Positions 1 through 11,884 of a stretch of DNA of 64,000 nucleotides are shown in pieces. Source of the DNA: Channallabes apus (Eukaryota > Chordata > Actinopteri > Siluriformes > Clariidae); NCBI GenBank assembly GCA_030522415.1, contig CM060121.1:6874476-6938475 (forward strand), in the 5' to 3' direction. Under the pieces are notes generated by a model. It worked only from the letters and a program-made list of their open reading frames with translations. It was not told where the DNA came from and ran no database searches. The position numbers and the translations under genes were made by a program. How positions within the stretch are numbered: position 1 is the stretch's first letter; each line of letters opens with the position of its first letter.

Positions 1-637
1 ACAATGATCTACTTCCATGCTCAGGCATGACTGGCTTTCATATCTGATTTGATCCATGCCCGAGTATGCTGTACTGTGTCCCAGACCACCTCTTCAAGTG
101 GACTCGGCCACGGTTCCCAAGCACAGAACAATTGTGTTCTCATTGATCAAAATGAACCAGACTTTGAGGTCAAGTGTTCATGGAAATGATCCCGGAAAAG
201 TTTGCTTTATGGCTTTTGTGAGGAACAGCTAGAGAACCACAAATGAACACTGGCGTTAAAAATCAGTACTGGAACACCACTGTGTTCTGCTACACAACTT
301 TATACCTTTTAAATATTACTTCGTATTTTTACTTGAACGGCTTTCTGACAAAATACAAAAAAATAAACATATCCATATTTTTTTTTAAGAACATGCAAAG
401 AACCTATAAAAGACCCACATGCAAATAAAGATACAGCAAAAGGCCTTCCAGTTCTCTGTAGCCTCTAGAAATGTGACTTCTCACCCTGATAACAATGCCT
501 AAAAAAATTCACATTCAAATCCGACTGGATCTGCGAACATCCCACAAAAGCTCCACCATTACCAGAGCTCCATCACGGTATGTCGGATCTTGTGCGTTCA
601 ACATCAATCCTTGATTGACAATTTAAGTGCATGTGCG
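1..637. other. 3' flank of dele1; no gene recognised
   Basis: This stretch lies beyond the dele1 stop codon and should contain its 3' UTR. I see no convincing open frame. Bases about 90-270 resemble stretches near 41750-41820 and 58430-58560 (shared words such as TTCTCA-TGATCAAAATGA), so part of it is an interspersed repeat of unknown class. AATAAA at about 424-429 is on the plus strand and would serve a gene entering from the left, which cannot be judged from this window. Confidence 0.5.
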
Positions 638-845
638 TTATCCCATGCCTATAATCCAGCCCCCACTTCTGCACTCAGTAAAAGGGGGCAGGGCTAAGAG
701 ACTGCCCGTGCTCCATGAATGAGGAAGTGGTGAAGTCGGTGAATCCGTCTGTCGGGTTGTGGTTGGTGCCGGATGAAGCATGGAGTCCAAAGGAAGACGA
801 TCCAGGACAGAGAGACAAGGAGCGGAACGGATGGAGCGCAGTACT

Positions 846-890
<45 letters not shown>

Positions 891-2580
891 TGTATCATTT
901 TTACCCATATAAGTGGGTAGGGTTAAAATTGTATATTATCTAAATATTATCTAGCCGTGTGCTTTGAGAGTTGCATGCTATAGACAAATATACACTGCCC
1001 GGCCTAAGTGTCTTCCATTTGATCAGTACTGGAACACGACTGATGGATCTGGTGCAACAAGTTAATTAACACTAACTGATGCAATGAGAAGCTTCTCACT
1101 TCTTAAGCAACCGTGTCAGAAGACATATCCTGTAGTCGTGGCAAAGATGTTACTCTGTTTCAGAAGCGTCAAATTATTGTCCTGCTTCAAGGAAAGAAAA
1201 CAACTAAGAAGACTGAGCAAAACTACTAAAATTGGGTTAAGAAATGAAAAAAACACAGTATTGCTAACTGGAATGATAATGATGAATGATCATCTTCGAG
1301 GAATTATAATTTTTTTAATTATATTTATGGAAGATCACATAAAAACAAATAACATTAAAAAAATTTATGTTTAATAGTGAACATACAAGTTAATGTGAAG
1401 AGAACTCAAGGGACTGGGACTAAACAGCTGTGTAGCAGATTGAGACTTGAATTTGCCAGAATGCACTTTAGGGAAAAGGTCATGTGGTCTGATGAGTCCG
1501 GATTTACCCTGGTGATGTGTAAGATGCAGTTTGGCGGGGCAGTGCATTTCAGATATATACTTCACCGTCTGAGGGGAAGCTAAATGTTTAAAAAGGGCTA
1601 GTTGTGCTACAAAACCCTCAACTTGGCTGAGGAAAAACTGTGTTAATAGAAGCTCCAAGGGGATTTTGTGTGTGTGCTCACCTTCTCGTTTGTGCAGGTC
1701 GAGTTTGTTTTTGGCTTTCAGGTTTCCTTGAGCTGCTGCTTTCTCGTAGTAACAAACTGCAGTCGTGTAACAGAGGGGAACTCCGAACCCCATCTCATAG
1801 CACTGACCGAGAAACAGCAGACCGGTACTGTCCTACACACACACACACTTCAGATTATGCTCTGAACAAGTTTCCTTAGGTCCACAGTTGTGTGAGAAGC
1901 CATGCCTTAGATATCGTGCTTTAATAAAATCGGTTTAAATACCTATAGATATTATGTTTACTGCGTAGTGCACATTTGTTCTTGCATAAGGGAGTTTCCA
2001 GACGTGAGTGCATGCAAGTACGGACCGTGTAAATATAGCTATAAACATAAAACACAAATACTGACTGAGAATAAAACATTTAAAAGGATTTTCGTCTCTA
2101 AACACCTTGACCTGGACCAAAAATAGGCAAAATAAATTCTGAAAATATTCCACAGGATGGCGCTGTGGTTACAGCATGCGTGTATGAGTATAAACAGCAT
2201 TTTGGTGTTTATGGTGTGTTTCACTCACTCCAGTGTTCGCTGCCATTCTGAAATAGTGAACTGATTTTCCTCCATCAGTGTCCGGATCCTGAGAGAATAA
2301 CACACCCAGATACAGCTGAGCCTGACAGAGACAGAGGACAAGAGACAAGTAAGAACAAGAGTCAGAGTCACTGATGTTGTACTATGTGATCACTCCCTCT
2401 CTCAGTACCTCAGTGAGTCCGGCAGCAGCGGCGCTCTGCAGAAGAGAGATGGCTGTTGCCATAGCAGCGGGTTTGTCCTTGACTCTCTGCTGCCCCCTTG
2501 TGTTCAAGAGAAGTTTAGCCCAGCGGTACTGAGCCTGCATGTGACCCGTCAACGCTGCCTGTTTGTAATATTGCAGAGCC

Positions 2581-2626
<46 letters not shown>

Positions 2627-5600
2627 TTATATACACATCCAGTACTGTACAAATGTATTAGGCACCATATTATATGCTGTACCAATTTTGTTATATATGT
2701 TTATCATGTCTGCATAATTATGTACACAATCATTCAGTATTTCCATATACAACTTAAAAGTTAATAAATATATAAATACAGTGAAACGTCGGATTTCGTG
2801 CGTGTGTTGTGAAAAGAGTGGAGGAAGGGTAACTGTGTAAGATGGGAAGGGAGAGAGGGGAGCTTACTTTAGATTCACACACACGCACACACACACCGCC
2901 TGCGCGCACAAACGGAAACACTTATCTGTCGGGATTTATTTTAACTTTTTTTAAAGGTAAAGTGCAGGTTAATTTGTTTCATTTTTACTTTATTTTTATG
3001 TGTTAATTATTTTTATGTATTTATTTTTCTGGGCTGTAGAACGAATAATTTGAGTTTCCATTATTTCTTATGTAGAAAATTCAATTTGGTTTACGAGTTT
3101 TTTGGAATACGAGCCCATTTCCGGAACGAATTATGCTCGTAATCCGAGGTTCCACTGTAACATTACAGGAGAATATATGCATGGCTGTAAAGAAAAAATA
3201 TATAATACAAGACAGACCAGTTTTCAGATGGAAACAAAAAACCTAATGTACACTCCTGGGATTTGCATAAAAATAGAAAGGAGCGAGTGTGACAAAGTTA
3301 CCAGAAGGACTCATCTTCTCCAGCAAGCTCAGTAAAACCTAACAGCTGTTTAACTTATAAAACTGCACAAATCTGTGTCTAAAACTCCTGATTTTAAGCA
3401 ATGAGTTTTCATTCCAAATATTGACAGTTTATTTGATTACTTATTAGAAGTTTTAGTTTATGCACAAATGTTTTCAAGTGCATCTTTTGTTTACGCCATA
3501 TTTTTGTATGCGCCCAAGTCTTTTGCACAGTACTATAAGTAAAACAGTTGTTAGGTTTTACTGAGCATGCTGGAGAAGATGAGTTCTTCTGGTAACTTTG
3601 TCATACTCGCTACTTTCTAGTTTTATGTGAATCCCAGGAGCATACATTAGGTTTTTTGTTTCCATGTGAAAACTGGTCTGTCTTGTACTATATATATTTT
3701 TGTCTTTACTGCCATGCATATGTTCTCCTGTAAGGTTATTTATTTAGTAATTTTTAAGTTATATATGGACATACTGAATGATTTTGGACATAATTGAATG
3801 ATTTTAACAAAATTGGTACAGCATATATGGTGTCTTAAGATTTTCGCACAGTACTGTATATGCACATACCTACATGAGCTAAAGCTTTGTCGTCCATGCT
3901 TCATGCTTGTGAATAAAAAAAAAAAATTTTTTTAACTTCCTTGCCTTGCTGAGATCTTTCCCGACTCCACGTCCCGTCTCGTAACACACTCCAGCGTTGA
4001 ACTGAGCTTTACTGTAATTCTGCTGAGCCGAAGCCTGGAAACACTCGAACGCTGCCTTATGATCTCCTGCTTTTGCACTCTCCAGACCTGTAACATCCGG
4101 AAATTGACGACAATTAGAAATGTCATTACTAGGTAGTAATATACCAAGTAAAGAATACAAACACTCTGGTGTGTGCTGGTATTGGAAAATAATCAACGAC
4201 AGAAAGTTATAATGAGAACCAAAGCAAAGTGCTGGGTTACTGTTGATTATTTTCCCAGACCAGCACATCTGGAAGTGTTTTATTCTTGTGCAAGTTCCAT
4301 GTATTTCTTGTGTCGTCACGGCTACTGCTCCTATAAACAGCCACATTTTGCATTTATTAAATCAAACTGGGAACGTTTTTACCGATGATGTTGAGGATGA
4401 CCGGCACGCTGTTGCCTGCGACGTCTCTCAGATTCTGCTCTGCCTCGTCCAGAGAGAACGTTGTCTGTCAAAGTGAGCACAATGATCAAAGGTTTCTGCT
4501 GTGAAATCAGGACAGAGATATGTAATTGTTTTTATATGGGTCGGTCAGTAACCGCACCTGTCCTTGTGGCTCTTCACATTCGGCGGCTGCTGTTTGTGGA
4601 ACCGTAAAGTCTGAGAAAGCTTCTAAGGTGATACAGAAAGGCAAGAACTCACATAACAGTAGCATGTGATGAAAATGTAGCCAAAACACGATTATGTTAT
4701 AAGTTAACCAAAGCGAGATCGTGTAGTGACCTGTGATGTTATGGTTGTTTGTCTCCCCCTGCTGGTCAAATAGGAGGTTGCCAGGTTCAGCTAAAGCATC
4801 GTAATTATAAACGCTGCTGCTGCTGCTTTGCTCTGGACTTGTTACCGCCTCCTTTAAACCCATGACACACACTCCAGGGGGCAAAACGACATGCCCCGAC
4901 ACTGTGAAAGTAAAACAGGCAAGAACAAATCAGAAATCAGGGGGTGTTATTAATAAATTAAATGCAATGCAGTATGTTTATTACAAGCAAAATAAAAAAA
5001 AAATTGGAATGATCAGATCAGTATGTTGTACATTTGGCTTTAGGAGACGACGATGGCATTTGATCAGACAGAATAGATAATCAGTAACACTTACGCATTT
5101 CGAGGAGGATCTTGTGTGTGCATTTCGGGATCAGACCCAGTTTTTGGTGGCAGCCGGTTCTTGGGTTCTGTTCGCCAACAGAGGAGAACTGAGAGTGGAT
5201 CCTCCTGCAGATCTGCATGAACAGAACCGCCGCCGCACCCTACATACAAACACAAACACACACAAAACAATCACGCATGTGCAAACCATTTGAAATATTC
5301 TGAATTTGCTGAATTAACAGACTGTGTGAGTGCGAGAGTGTTCTGTACCCATCCCACTGCATCCAGCGCGGTGTATCTCGGCATTCTGGCAGAGCGGAAC
5401 TCTGCCGTTCCTTTTTTTTCCTTCTGCTCCCCATCATCCCCTCTTTGAGAGCTAAAATCAAAAAGTAGACATGATTAAGGTATGTGACTGTAACATAAGG
5501 ATGGATCGCATTAAGTGTTACTTATATTCACTGCACCAAACATTTTTCCATAAAGGATTTAAAGCTCATATTTGCCTGATGTTCATATTCATACACGGCC

Positions 5601-5987
5601 TAATATGATTAAAGATCTAGCATGGCGAAATTCTTTAACAAACCCAACAGTGTTTGAAGATGCCAGATTGTGTTTGTTTCTTGAATTTTGCTTAAAAATA
5701 TATGTTTTACGTGGTTTAGAATCAATTGTTGGCGAGCAATGAACATTTCCTTCACTCACTGTTGTAGTTGATTCATTTGTAGACTAAAGTGAAAGCAAGT
5801 TTCATGTTCATGAATCTCTGCTTTTAAAAAACATATATAATATATGATATATCACATATATGATAATGTGATGATGCAATGCTGTGATGGAGTAATTACC
5901 GACTGCTAGAGAGCACCGATGATGAGTTGATGACTTCGTCTTCGACATGGTGGCCGTTCGAGAGACGCAAAGACGAAGTGTTGCCAT
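638..5987 (-). CDS. dele1: DELE1, mitochondrial stress signal relay protein (11 exons)
   Basis: DELE1 is a mitochondrial protein. Under stress OMA1 cleaves it, and its C-terminal Sel1-like repeats reach the cytosol and activate the eIF2-alpha kinase HRI (known family role). Exons, in coding order: 5900-5987, 5349-5440 (or to 5451), 5095-5239, 4731-4901, 4558-4622, 4383-4464, 3945-4087, 2409-2579, 2229-2321, 1682-1832, 638-843. With the 5440 border every phase closes and the product is 468 aa (human about 515). Seen: a basic, Ser/Thr-rich start like a mitochondrial presequence; a TALDAVGW block matching the human membrane-proximal segment; a poly-Ser run at 4816-4830; Sel1/TPR-like repeats at about residues 215-400 (AKAGDHKAAFECFQ, YSKAQFNAGVCYETGRG, AAAQGNLKAKNKL); and a tail ending GWIIGMG, like human RLGFG. 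Intron 7 has a GC donor. First-exon start and exon 2 border are the least certain parts. Confidence 0.9.
848..887. repeat. (GA)n microsatellite at a dele1 splice acceptor
   Basis: A run of about 20 GA units. On the minus strand it reads (CT)n and forms the polypyrimidine tract directly before the TTAG acceptor of the last dele1 exon at 843. Length changes here could alter splicing of the final exon. Confidence 0.85.
988..1590 (+). mobile_element. Tc1-like transposon relic in dele1 intron 10
   Basis: The block opens with a terminal-repeat-like segment (CACTGCCCGGCCTAAG) and keeps a short transposase piece at about 1448-1580 on the plus strand, including the Tc1 signature WSDESGF followed by a decayed stretch. 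The rest of the transposase is missing, so this is an internally deleted, dead copy. It sits between the last two dele1 exons. Confidence 0.6.
2584..2625. repeat. (CA)n microsatellite
   Basis: About 21 CA units, just upstream (in gene sense) of dele1 exon 8 and touching the left end of the Tc1-like fold-back element. Confidence 0.9.
2640..3856. mobile_element. Tc1-like fold-back element with long inverted arms
   Basis: Both ends carry the same terminus in inverted orientation (CAGTACTGTRCRAA...). The arms continue for some 300 bp: 3168-3345 is the inverse of about 3540-3737, and 2641-2760 of 3757-3856. The middle (about 3345-3540) is a short spacer without a transposase. A TA follows the right end (3857-3858); the left flank reads TC, a decayed TA. 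It is a non-autonomous Tc1/mariner element in dele1 intron 7, and a second element is inserted in its left arm. Confidence 0.75.
2779..3157. mobile_element. Small TA-flanked inverted-repeat element nested in the fold-back element
   Basis: It begins CAGTGAAACGTCGGATT and ends with the inverse of CAGTGGAACCTCGGATT, and TA lies on each side (2777-2778, 3158-3159). The 379-bp body holds a CA-rich segment and no open frame. TA target sites and CAG ends point to a Tc1/mariner-class MITE that landed in the left arm of the older element. Confidence 0.75.
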
Positions 5988-6435
5988 GGCACCGGCTTAA
6001 AACTGTTCACAAAACAATAAGACGACAAAAGTTGTGAAAACATAATAAGGAGGTAGGTAGGTATGAACACATGGCCGGCTTTCCGTCACGTTATAATGCA
6101 TACAAATACATATTCTACAGTAGAATAAAAGTCACATAAACGAGGTAAAAAATCATGCACTTTAACTTCCTGCATCACAGCGTGGTGTCTCGGTCTGAAT
6201 ACTTATACTCTGTTCCAGTTAATCTTAGAAAGAAAGTTCCTCGAGGGTTCCTTTTGATACTCAAAGGAAAAGATATTCAGCTTCACATACATGTATATTT
6301 TTTCCTACATTGAGCAGATTTCTACAGGTCTAGTTTGTACCTTTATAAAAATAGCATTTTTTTTTTTTTTTTACAATTTGCACCCGGGATAATCTCTAAT
6401 CTCTGATGTATTACATAATAATAATAATAATAATC
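5988..6435. other. dele1 upstream region
   Basis: This is the 5' flank of the minus-strand dele1 gene. The first 100 bases are moderately CpG-containing; no TATA box or clear binding site stands out. A TACAGTA motif lies near 6117. Confidence 0.4.
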
Positions 6436-6690
6436 TCACTCATCTTCTATACCTCTTTATCCTGTGTTCAGGGTCGCGGGGGACCTGGAGCCTATCCCAG
6501 GAGACTTAGGGCACGAGGCAGGGTACACCCTGGACAGGGTGCCAATCCATCGCAGGGCACACACTTACACACACTCACTCACACACTACGGGCAATTAGG
6601 GAGCACTAATTAGCCTAACCTGCATATCTTTGGACTGTGGGAGGAAACCGGAGTACCCGGAGGAAACCCACCAAGCACGAGAAGAACATA
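6436..6690 (-). mobile_element. tRNA-derived SINE, 5'-truncated
   Basis: Reads on the minus strand. It has the common 3' body of this window's SINE family (GGATAGGCTCCAGGT..., CCAATTAGCC, GTGGGAGGAAACC in plus sense) but lacks the tRNA-like head with A and B boxes. The 3' tail lies at the left end. Confidence 0.8.
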
Positions 6691-6895
6691 GTCAAGTTAT
6701 TCAATATTATTTTCATAAAATTAGTTCAATTATTATATAAAAAATTATATATTTATTTTCAACTGTTTTAAATATCTGATGTGATTTCATAAGTGGAAGC
6801 TAGAAGCCTTTCTAACTTCTGTAGAAAGCTAAGGCATACTGTACTGTATGAAGCTACTATTTCATAATTTAATTAAATATCAATTTATGTTATTT

Positions 6896-7154
6896 TCCAG
6901 GAGACTTAAGGTACGAGGCGGGGTTTCACCCTGGGTGAAGTGCCAATCCATCACATGGCGCGCACACACACACACACGCACATTCACACACTACTAGCAA
7001 TTTTAGAACGCCAATTAAACTAATCTCCATGTTTTGAAGTGTGGGAGGAAACCGGAGTACCCGGAGAAAACCCACTAAGCACTGGGAGAGGAATCGAACC
7101 CGGACCCTGGAGGTGCAAGGCGACAGTGCTTAACCACTGAGCCACCGTGCCACC
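6896..7154 (-). mobile_element. tRNA-derived SINE, diverged, head intact
   Basis: Minus-strand copy running from the body (left) to the tRNA-like head (right, 7090-7154), where the B box GGTTCGATTCC and the phrase GTGGCTCAGTGGTTAAGCAC can be read in reverse. It is more diverged than the 9785-10159 copy. Confidence 0.8.
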
Positions 7155-8309
7155 AAAGGGAAACACTATCCACTATATTTTATGAAATATCCTTTTGAGA
7201 AAACATATAGTTATTAGACAAACTCAATCATTCAAGTGTCAATATGACGTTGAGCAGAAGTGAAAACAGTGTATAACGCCTCGGGTCATTGAACGCACCA
7301 TTTATATCTAACAGGAAGCACGGCATGCTGCGTTCAAGTGCTGTGCGCTCTAATGTTATTTTTAAACACTGTTAATAAAACAGACTCGGTAAACTGTTTA
7401 AAGGTTACAGTTATCGGTGCATTCATATAGAAAGAAATCGAACGATAATATAAAAATATGTGACATGTGACAGTTACTGTATATGACCAAAAGAGAGGAC
7501 ACTCTCACCTCTCCCCACCAGGCTTTGTACTCGCCACATCTTCAGCTCGTTCTTAAGGCTCAGTTAATGATCTTGTGCGTTATTACCTTTCCTTAAATGT
7601 ACAACTAATTCTTTGATTTGGTTTGTTGTTTATGTTGTGTCCATGATATGAGAAACAGCGCACAAGAGACCTGCCGCTTCCGCATGCAGATCTAAAGCAA
7701 AAGTCACAAGACAGTTCCTGATGTTATGGGGGCGTGGCCACGGTGCGTAAGGCGGGGCTAACAGGACGTAAAGTGATGCAAGCGATCAGAAATACTACTG
7801 AGCATAAATACAAATATTACTGAATATTTCTATCTTTGGCATACTACAATGCATAAGTCATAAATAGATTTAACAAGTCATAATAAACACTAAATCATCA
7901 AAACCAAATTTCAAATCATATTGATAAGAATTTCACTATTTAAAACTGTAACCTAATGTGGATTATTATTATTATTATTATTACATAATCTCCTGAAGTC
8001 TGCTAAGTGATTATTATTATAATTATTATTATTAGTAGTAGTAGTAGTAGTTGTATTACATAGCCTAGAGTCTGCAATCTGCTAAGTGACCATGAGGGGG
8101 CAGCACTGTCAGCCAGAAATCATCATATCAAAATACCATTCTTGAGATTTTATCCTAAACTTTGCTTCAGTGAAAATCAACAGGAGGAAGGAAAAAAAAT
8201 CTTGATAATTATGCAAAACGTGCTAAGAACAACATATTATTTTTATATGCATTTTTAATAAAGTGTACAACATGAATGAATCCAGCTTTACATGTTTCAC
8301 TTTCTCATA
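7155..8309. other. Intergenic, AT-rich; no gene recognised
   Basis: No credible open frame. A GC-rich patch at 7725-7765 (GGGGGCGTGGCC) and an ATT/AGT trinucleotide run at 7967-8052 are the only visible structures. Confidence 0.4.
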
Positions 8310-8860
8310 GTTGATATCCTTTATCCTGTGTACAGGGTTGCAGGGAGCCTGAAGCCTATCCCAGGAGACTTAGGGCATAAGGCCAGAGGTGGAAAGAGTA
8401 ATAAAATTTTGTACTCAAGTACAAGTACTGTTACTTCAGTGAAATTTTACTTAAGTACAAGTAAAGTTACCATTATAAAAATCTACTCAAGTAAAAGTAA
8501 AAAGTAGCTCATTAAAAAATTTACTCAGAGTAAAAGTTACCGAGTTACTTTTTGATTTTTTTAACAGCGGGGGTGGGATGCGGCATTCTAGCGTAGTTCA
8601 AAAAAGATGAGCAGATATAAATCTCAAACCAGTTGTTTTTAACTGAAGGAACACCTTTGCATAATAAAGCTGTTGTCTTTCTTGTGCTTGAAAATCAAAG
8701 TGGTCACTTAAATATGGTGTTACGTCCCAATCTAGGGCCAAACAGCAAAAGAATGGTTCAGGGTTCTATTTTAAACTGTATGGAAATGGTGGTATATGGC
8801 AGAAAGAACTAGATCCAATCATTAACTGATGAAATAATTAGGTTTGTATATATACACACA

Positions 8861-8893
<33 letters not shown>

Positions 8894-9769
8894 CAGGAGG
8901 AGGAGGATCAGATTCAGGATGGACCCAGGCCAAAATAATAAACAAAATGGTATTTATATTTAGTAGCTAAATTACCTGCAAAAAGAAACAGAAACAAAAA
9001 TACAGGTACCTTCCCGGACTCCCTAAACCAAAAACAGTGAAATTATCTACAAATATATACAAAGACCAACCAAACCAAAGGGACAAAGCAATAATCAAAG
9101 TCAATTGAAGGCAAAAAGTCAAAACCAGAATACACAACCAAATATCAAAACGCCAAAATCACAACCTCTTTCATCTTTCCCGCATCTCTCTCCGGTTTAC
9201 ATATGGTCGCGCTAGTCGATGACGTCACTCTCAGGGCGGAAGTAACCGTGTGGAAGGTCAGGGAGATGCCGATGTCAGAAAACCTGGAGTGGAGTCTGGA
9301 GCGGCGCGCGACCAGGACATGATACACACACGCCAGCGCAAAAGCATAATATTTGTATTATTTTAGCATTTTCATTCATTTATTTTTTACTCAGTAGCGA
9401 ATATAATTTAAAATGTAGCGAATTACAATACTTCAAACAAAACGTACTTAAGTAAAAGTAAAATTACAGATTTTGAAAACTACTTTAAAAAGTAGAAATA
9501 CAGAAAAAAAAACTACTCAATTACAGTAACGCGAGTAAATGTAATTCGTTACTTTCCACCTCTGTATAAGGCGGTGTACACCCCAGGATGCAGTGCTGAT
9601 CCGTTGCAGCGCACAGACAGCACACACCCTATAGGAAATTTGGGAAGGCCAATTAGCCTTGGGAGGCCAATCAAGCGCAGGGAGAACATGCAAACTGCAG
9701 GCACACAGAACGCAAGGCGGGAATTGAGGTGCCAGGTGACAGCTCTGACCACTAAGCCCCTGTGCCACC
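8310..9769 (-). mobile_element. Old tRNA-derived SINE, split by a hAT insertion
   Basis: The left part is 8310-8383 and the right part is 9573-9769; together they follow the SINE family in reverse orientation, strongly diverged. A hAT element lies exactly between them and duplicated eight bases of the SINE, which dates the SINE as the older insertion. Confidence 0.75.
8384..9564. mobile_element. hAT non-autonomous element, copy 1
   Basis: Ends are CAGAGGTGGAAAG and its inverse, extended to about 180 bp of imperfect inverted repeat rich in AAGTAAAAGTAAA words. The flanking 8-bp duplication is CATAAGGC / TATAAGGC (one mismatch), as expected of hAT. The interior has a CA repeat and a conserved GC-rich segment at about 9175-9330. 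No transposase frame is left. It is inverted relative to copy 2 at 11165-12506. Confidence 0.85.
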
Positions 9770-9784
9770 TCTTTACATGTTTCA

Positions 9785-10159
9785 TTCATTCATTCATTTT
9801 CTATACCGCTTAATCCTGTGTTCAGGGTCGCGGGGGACCTGGAGCCTATCCCAGGAGACTTCGGGCACTAGGCGGGGTACACCCTGGACAGGGTGCCAAT
9901 CCATCGCAGGGCACACACACATACACACACTCACACACCCAATCACACACTACGGGCAATTTAGGAACGCCAATTAGCCTAACCTGCATATCTTTGGACT
10001 GTGGGAGGAAACCGGAGTACCCGGAGGAAACCCACCAAGCACGGGGAGAACATGCAAGCTCCATGCACACAGAGACGGGAATCGAGTCTGGCCGGGGAAT
10101 CGAACCCAGACCCTGGAGGTGCAAGGCGACAGTGCTAACCACTACACCACCGCGCCGCC
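9785..10159 (-). mobile_element. tRNA-derived SINE, full length, with target duplication
   Basis: A well-preserved copy. The tRNA-like head at the right has A box TGGTGTAGTGGTTAGCAC and B box GGTTCGATTCC in reverse sense; the 3' tail is (ATGA)n at the left. It is flanked by the perfect 12-bp duplication TTACATGTTTCA (9773-9784, 10160-10171), showing target-primed insertion. Confidence 0.92.
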
Positions 10160-10171
10160 TTACATGTTTCA

Positions 10172-11164
10172 ATTAAAGTTAATTGTATTAGCACAACAAA
10201 TACAATTATTAATGGAGGAAGATTAGCATATTAGATTATTTAAAGTTTTATTTACATTTAATATAAAATGTTTTTTTAGATATTAACCCAGTCTCTACAA
10301 GCTTCATCTGTTCAGTCACAGATGGATCTGCATGCCGGGTATGTGTTTGTCTGTTCAATGTTATAATATTTTCTTTAGTGTTTGTATATCTTATGACACA
10401 CACTTGCTGACTGTAGCACACACACACACACACACACACACACAATTTCCTTTCTAATCAGAAGCATGACAAGGGCTCATTTGGAAGGTCAGTTAACTTA
10501 CTGTCAACTGTCATTTGGAGAAAGTGCTAGAATGTTCTCATGAGGCTTCTGAGTGCTCGCGCAGCCATAACGTTGATGGCTGAAGAAGTGCAGGCGCACA
10601 TGAGTGTCAGCACTGATAAATAGTCTTTTTACACAACAACTTAAACAATATATAGTGTGATTAGGTAAAGCAATATGCCTTCCATGTTATTTAACTCATG
10701 TTAAACATCCACCTGACATGCTAGCTACTGATTAGCAAATAAGCTTACAAGCTTTAGGCTAACTGCTAAATAAGCTTCAGTAGATGTTCTAGTAATGGCT
10801 TTTGATGCCATATCTACACACATTATTATGTCTGTTTTTTCCTTTTCGAAACCTGTCACCTGCTAGCAGGAATGCTAATGTTGTGTTTATTTTTTCAGCG
10901 CCTTGTGTCCCCTCAGCTATATGCACCCCAAATATGAATATATGAAGAAGTCATTTTAAAAATTCTCATTGCTAAGATAAATCTAAGATTAACACTGATC
11001 AGCCCGATCACTGATCATGTTAACATTAAAATGCAAAAAATTATACCCAGTATGGCATGGGTTCCTCTTGTGCCACCTGGGCAGCTCTGGCACCCTGGGT
11101 TATGACTCCACAAGACTTCACCTTGGGTGCCCATGATTCTGTCACCAGTTAACTGGTATATAAT
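10172..11164. other. Intergenic; no gene recognised
   Basis: Holds a (CA)n run at 10418-10443 and otherwise plain AT-rich sequence. I see no open frame or regulatory block that I can support. Confidence 0.4.
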
Positions 11165-11845
11165 CAGAGGTGGAAAGTAACGAATTACATTTACTCACGT
11201 TACTGTAATTGAGTAGCTTTTTTGTGTATTTCTACTTTTTAAAGTAGTTTTAAAAATCTGTAATTTTACTTTTACTTAAGGACGTTTTGTTTGAAGTATT
11301 GTAATTCGCTACATTTTAAATCATATTCGCTACTGAGTAAAAAATAAATGAATGAAAATGCTAAAATAATAAAAATATTATGCTTTGTATAAATGCTCCG
11401 TTGCGCCGCGTGTGTGTATCATGTCCTGGTCGCGCGCCGCTCCAGACTCCACTCCAGGTTTTCTGACATCGGCAGCTACCTGACCTTCCACACGGTCGCT
11501 TCCGCCCTGAGTGACGTCATCAACTAGCGCGACCATATACAATATAAACCGGAGAGACGCGGGAAAGATGAAAGAGGTTGTGATTTTGGTGTTTTGATAT
11601 TTGGTTGTGTATTCTGGTTTTGACTTTTTGCCTTCAATTGACTTTGATTATTGCTTTGTCCCTTTGGTTTGGTTGGTCTTTGTATATATTTGTAGATAAT
11701 TTCATTGTTTTTGGTTTAGGGAGTCCGGGAAGGTACCTGTATTTTTGTTGTTGTTTCTTTTTGCAGGTAATCTAGCTACTAAATATAAATACCATTTTGT
11801 TTGTTATTTTGGCCTGGGTCCATCCTGAATCTGATCCTCCTCCTG

Positions 11846-11884
<39 letters not shown>

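Noticed and set aside
5240..5461. 73-codon minus-strand frame around dele1 exon 2
   Set aside because: It is the wrong frame of the exon; the conserved TALDAVGW block is in another frame.
9846..10172. 108-codon minus-strand frame (and matching 98-codon frame at 15507-15803)
   Set aside because: Both are the same SINE sequence; they recur wherever the SINE occurs.
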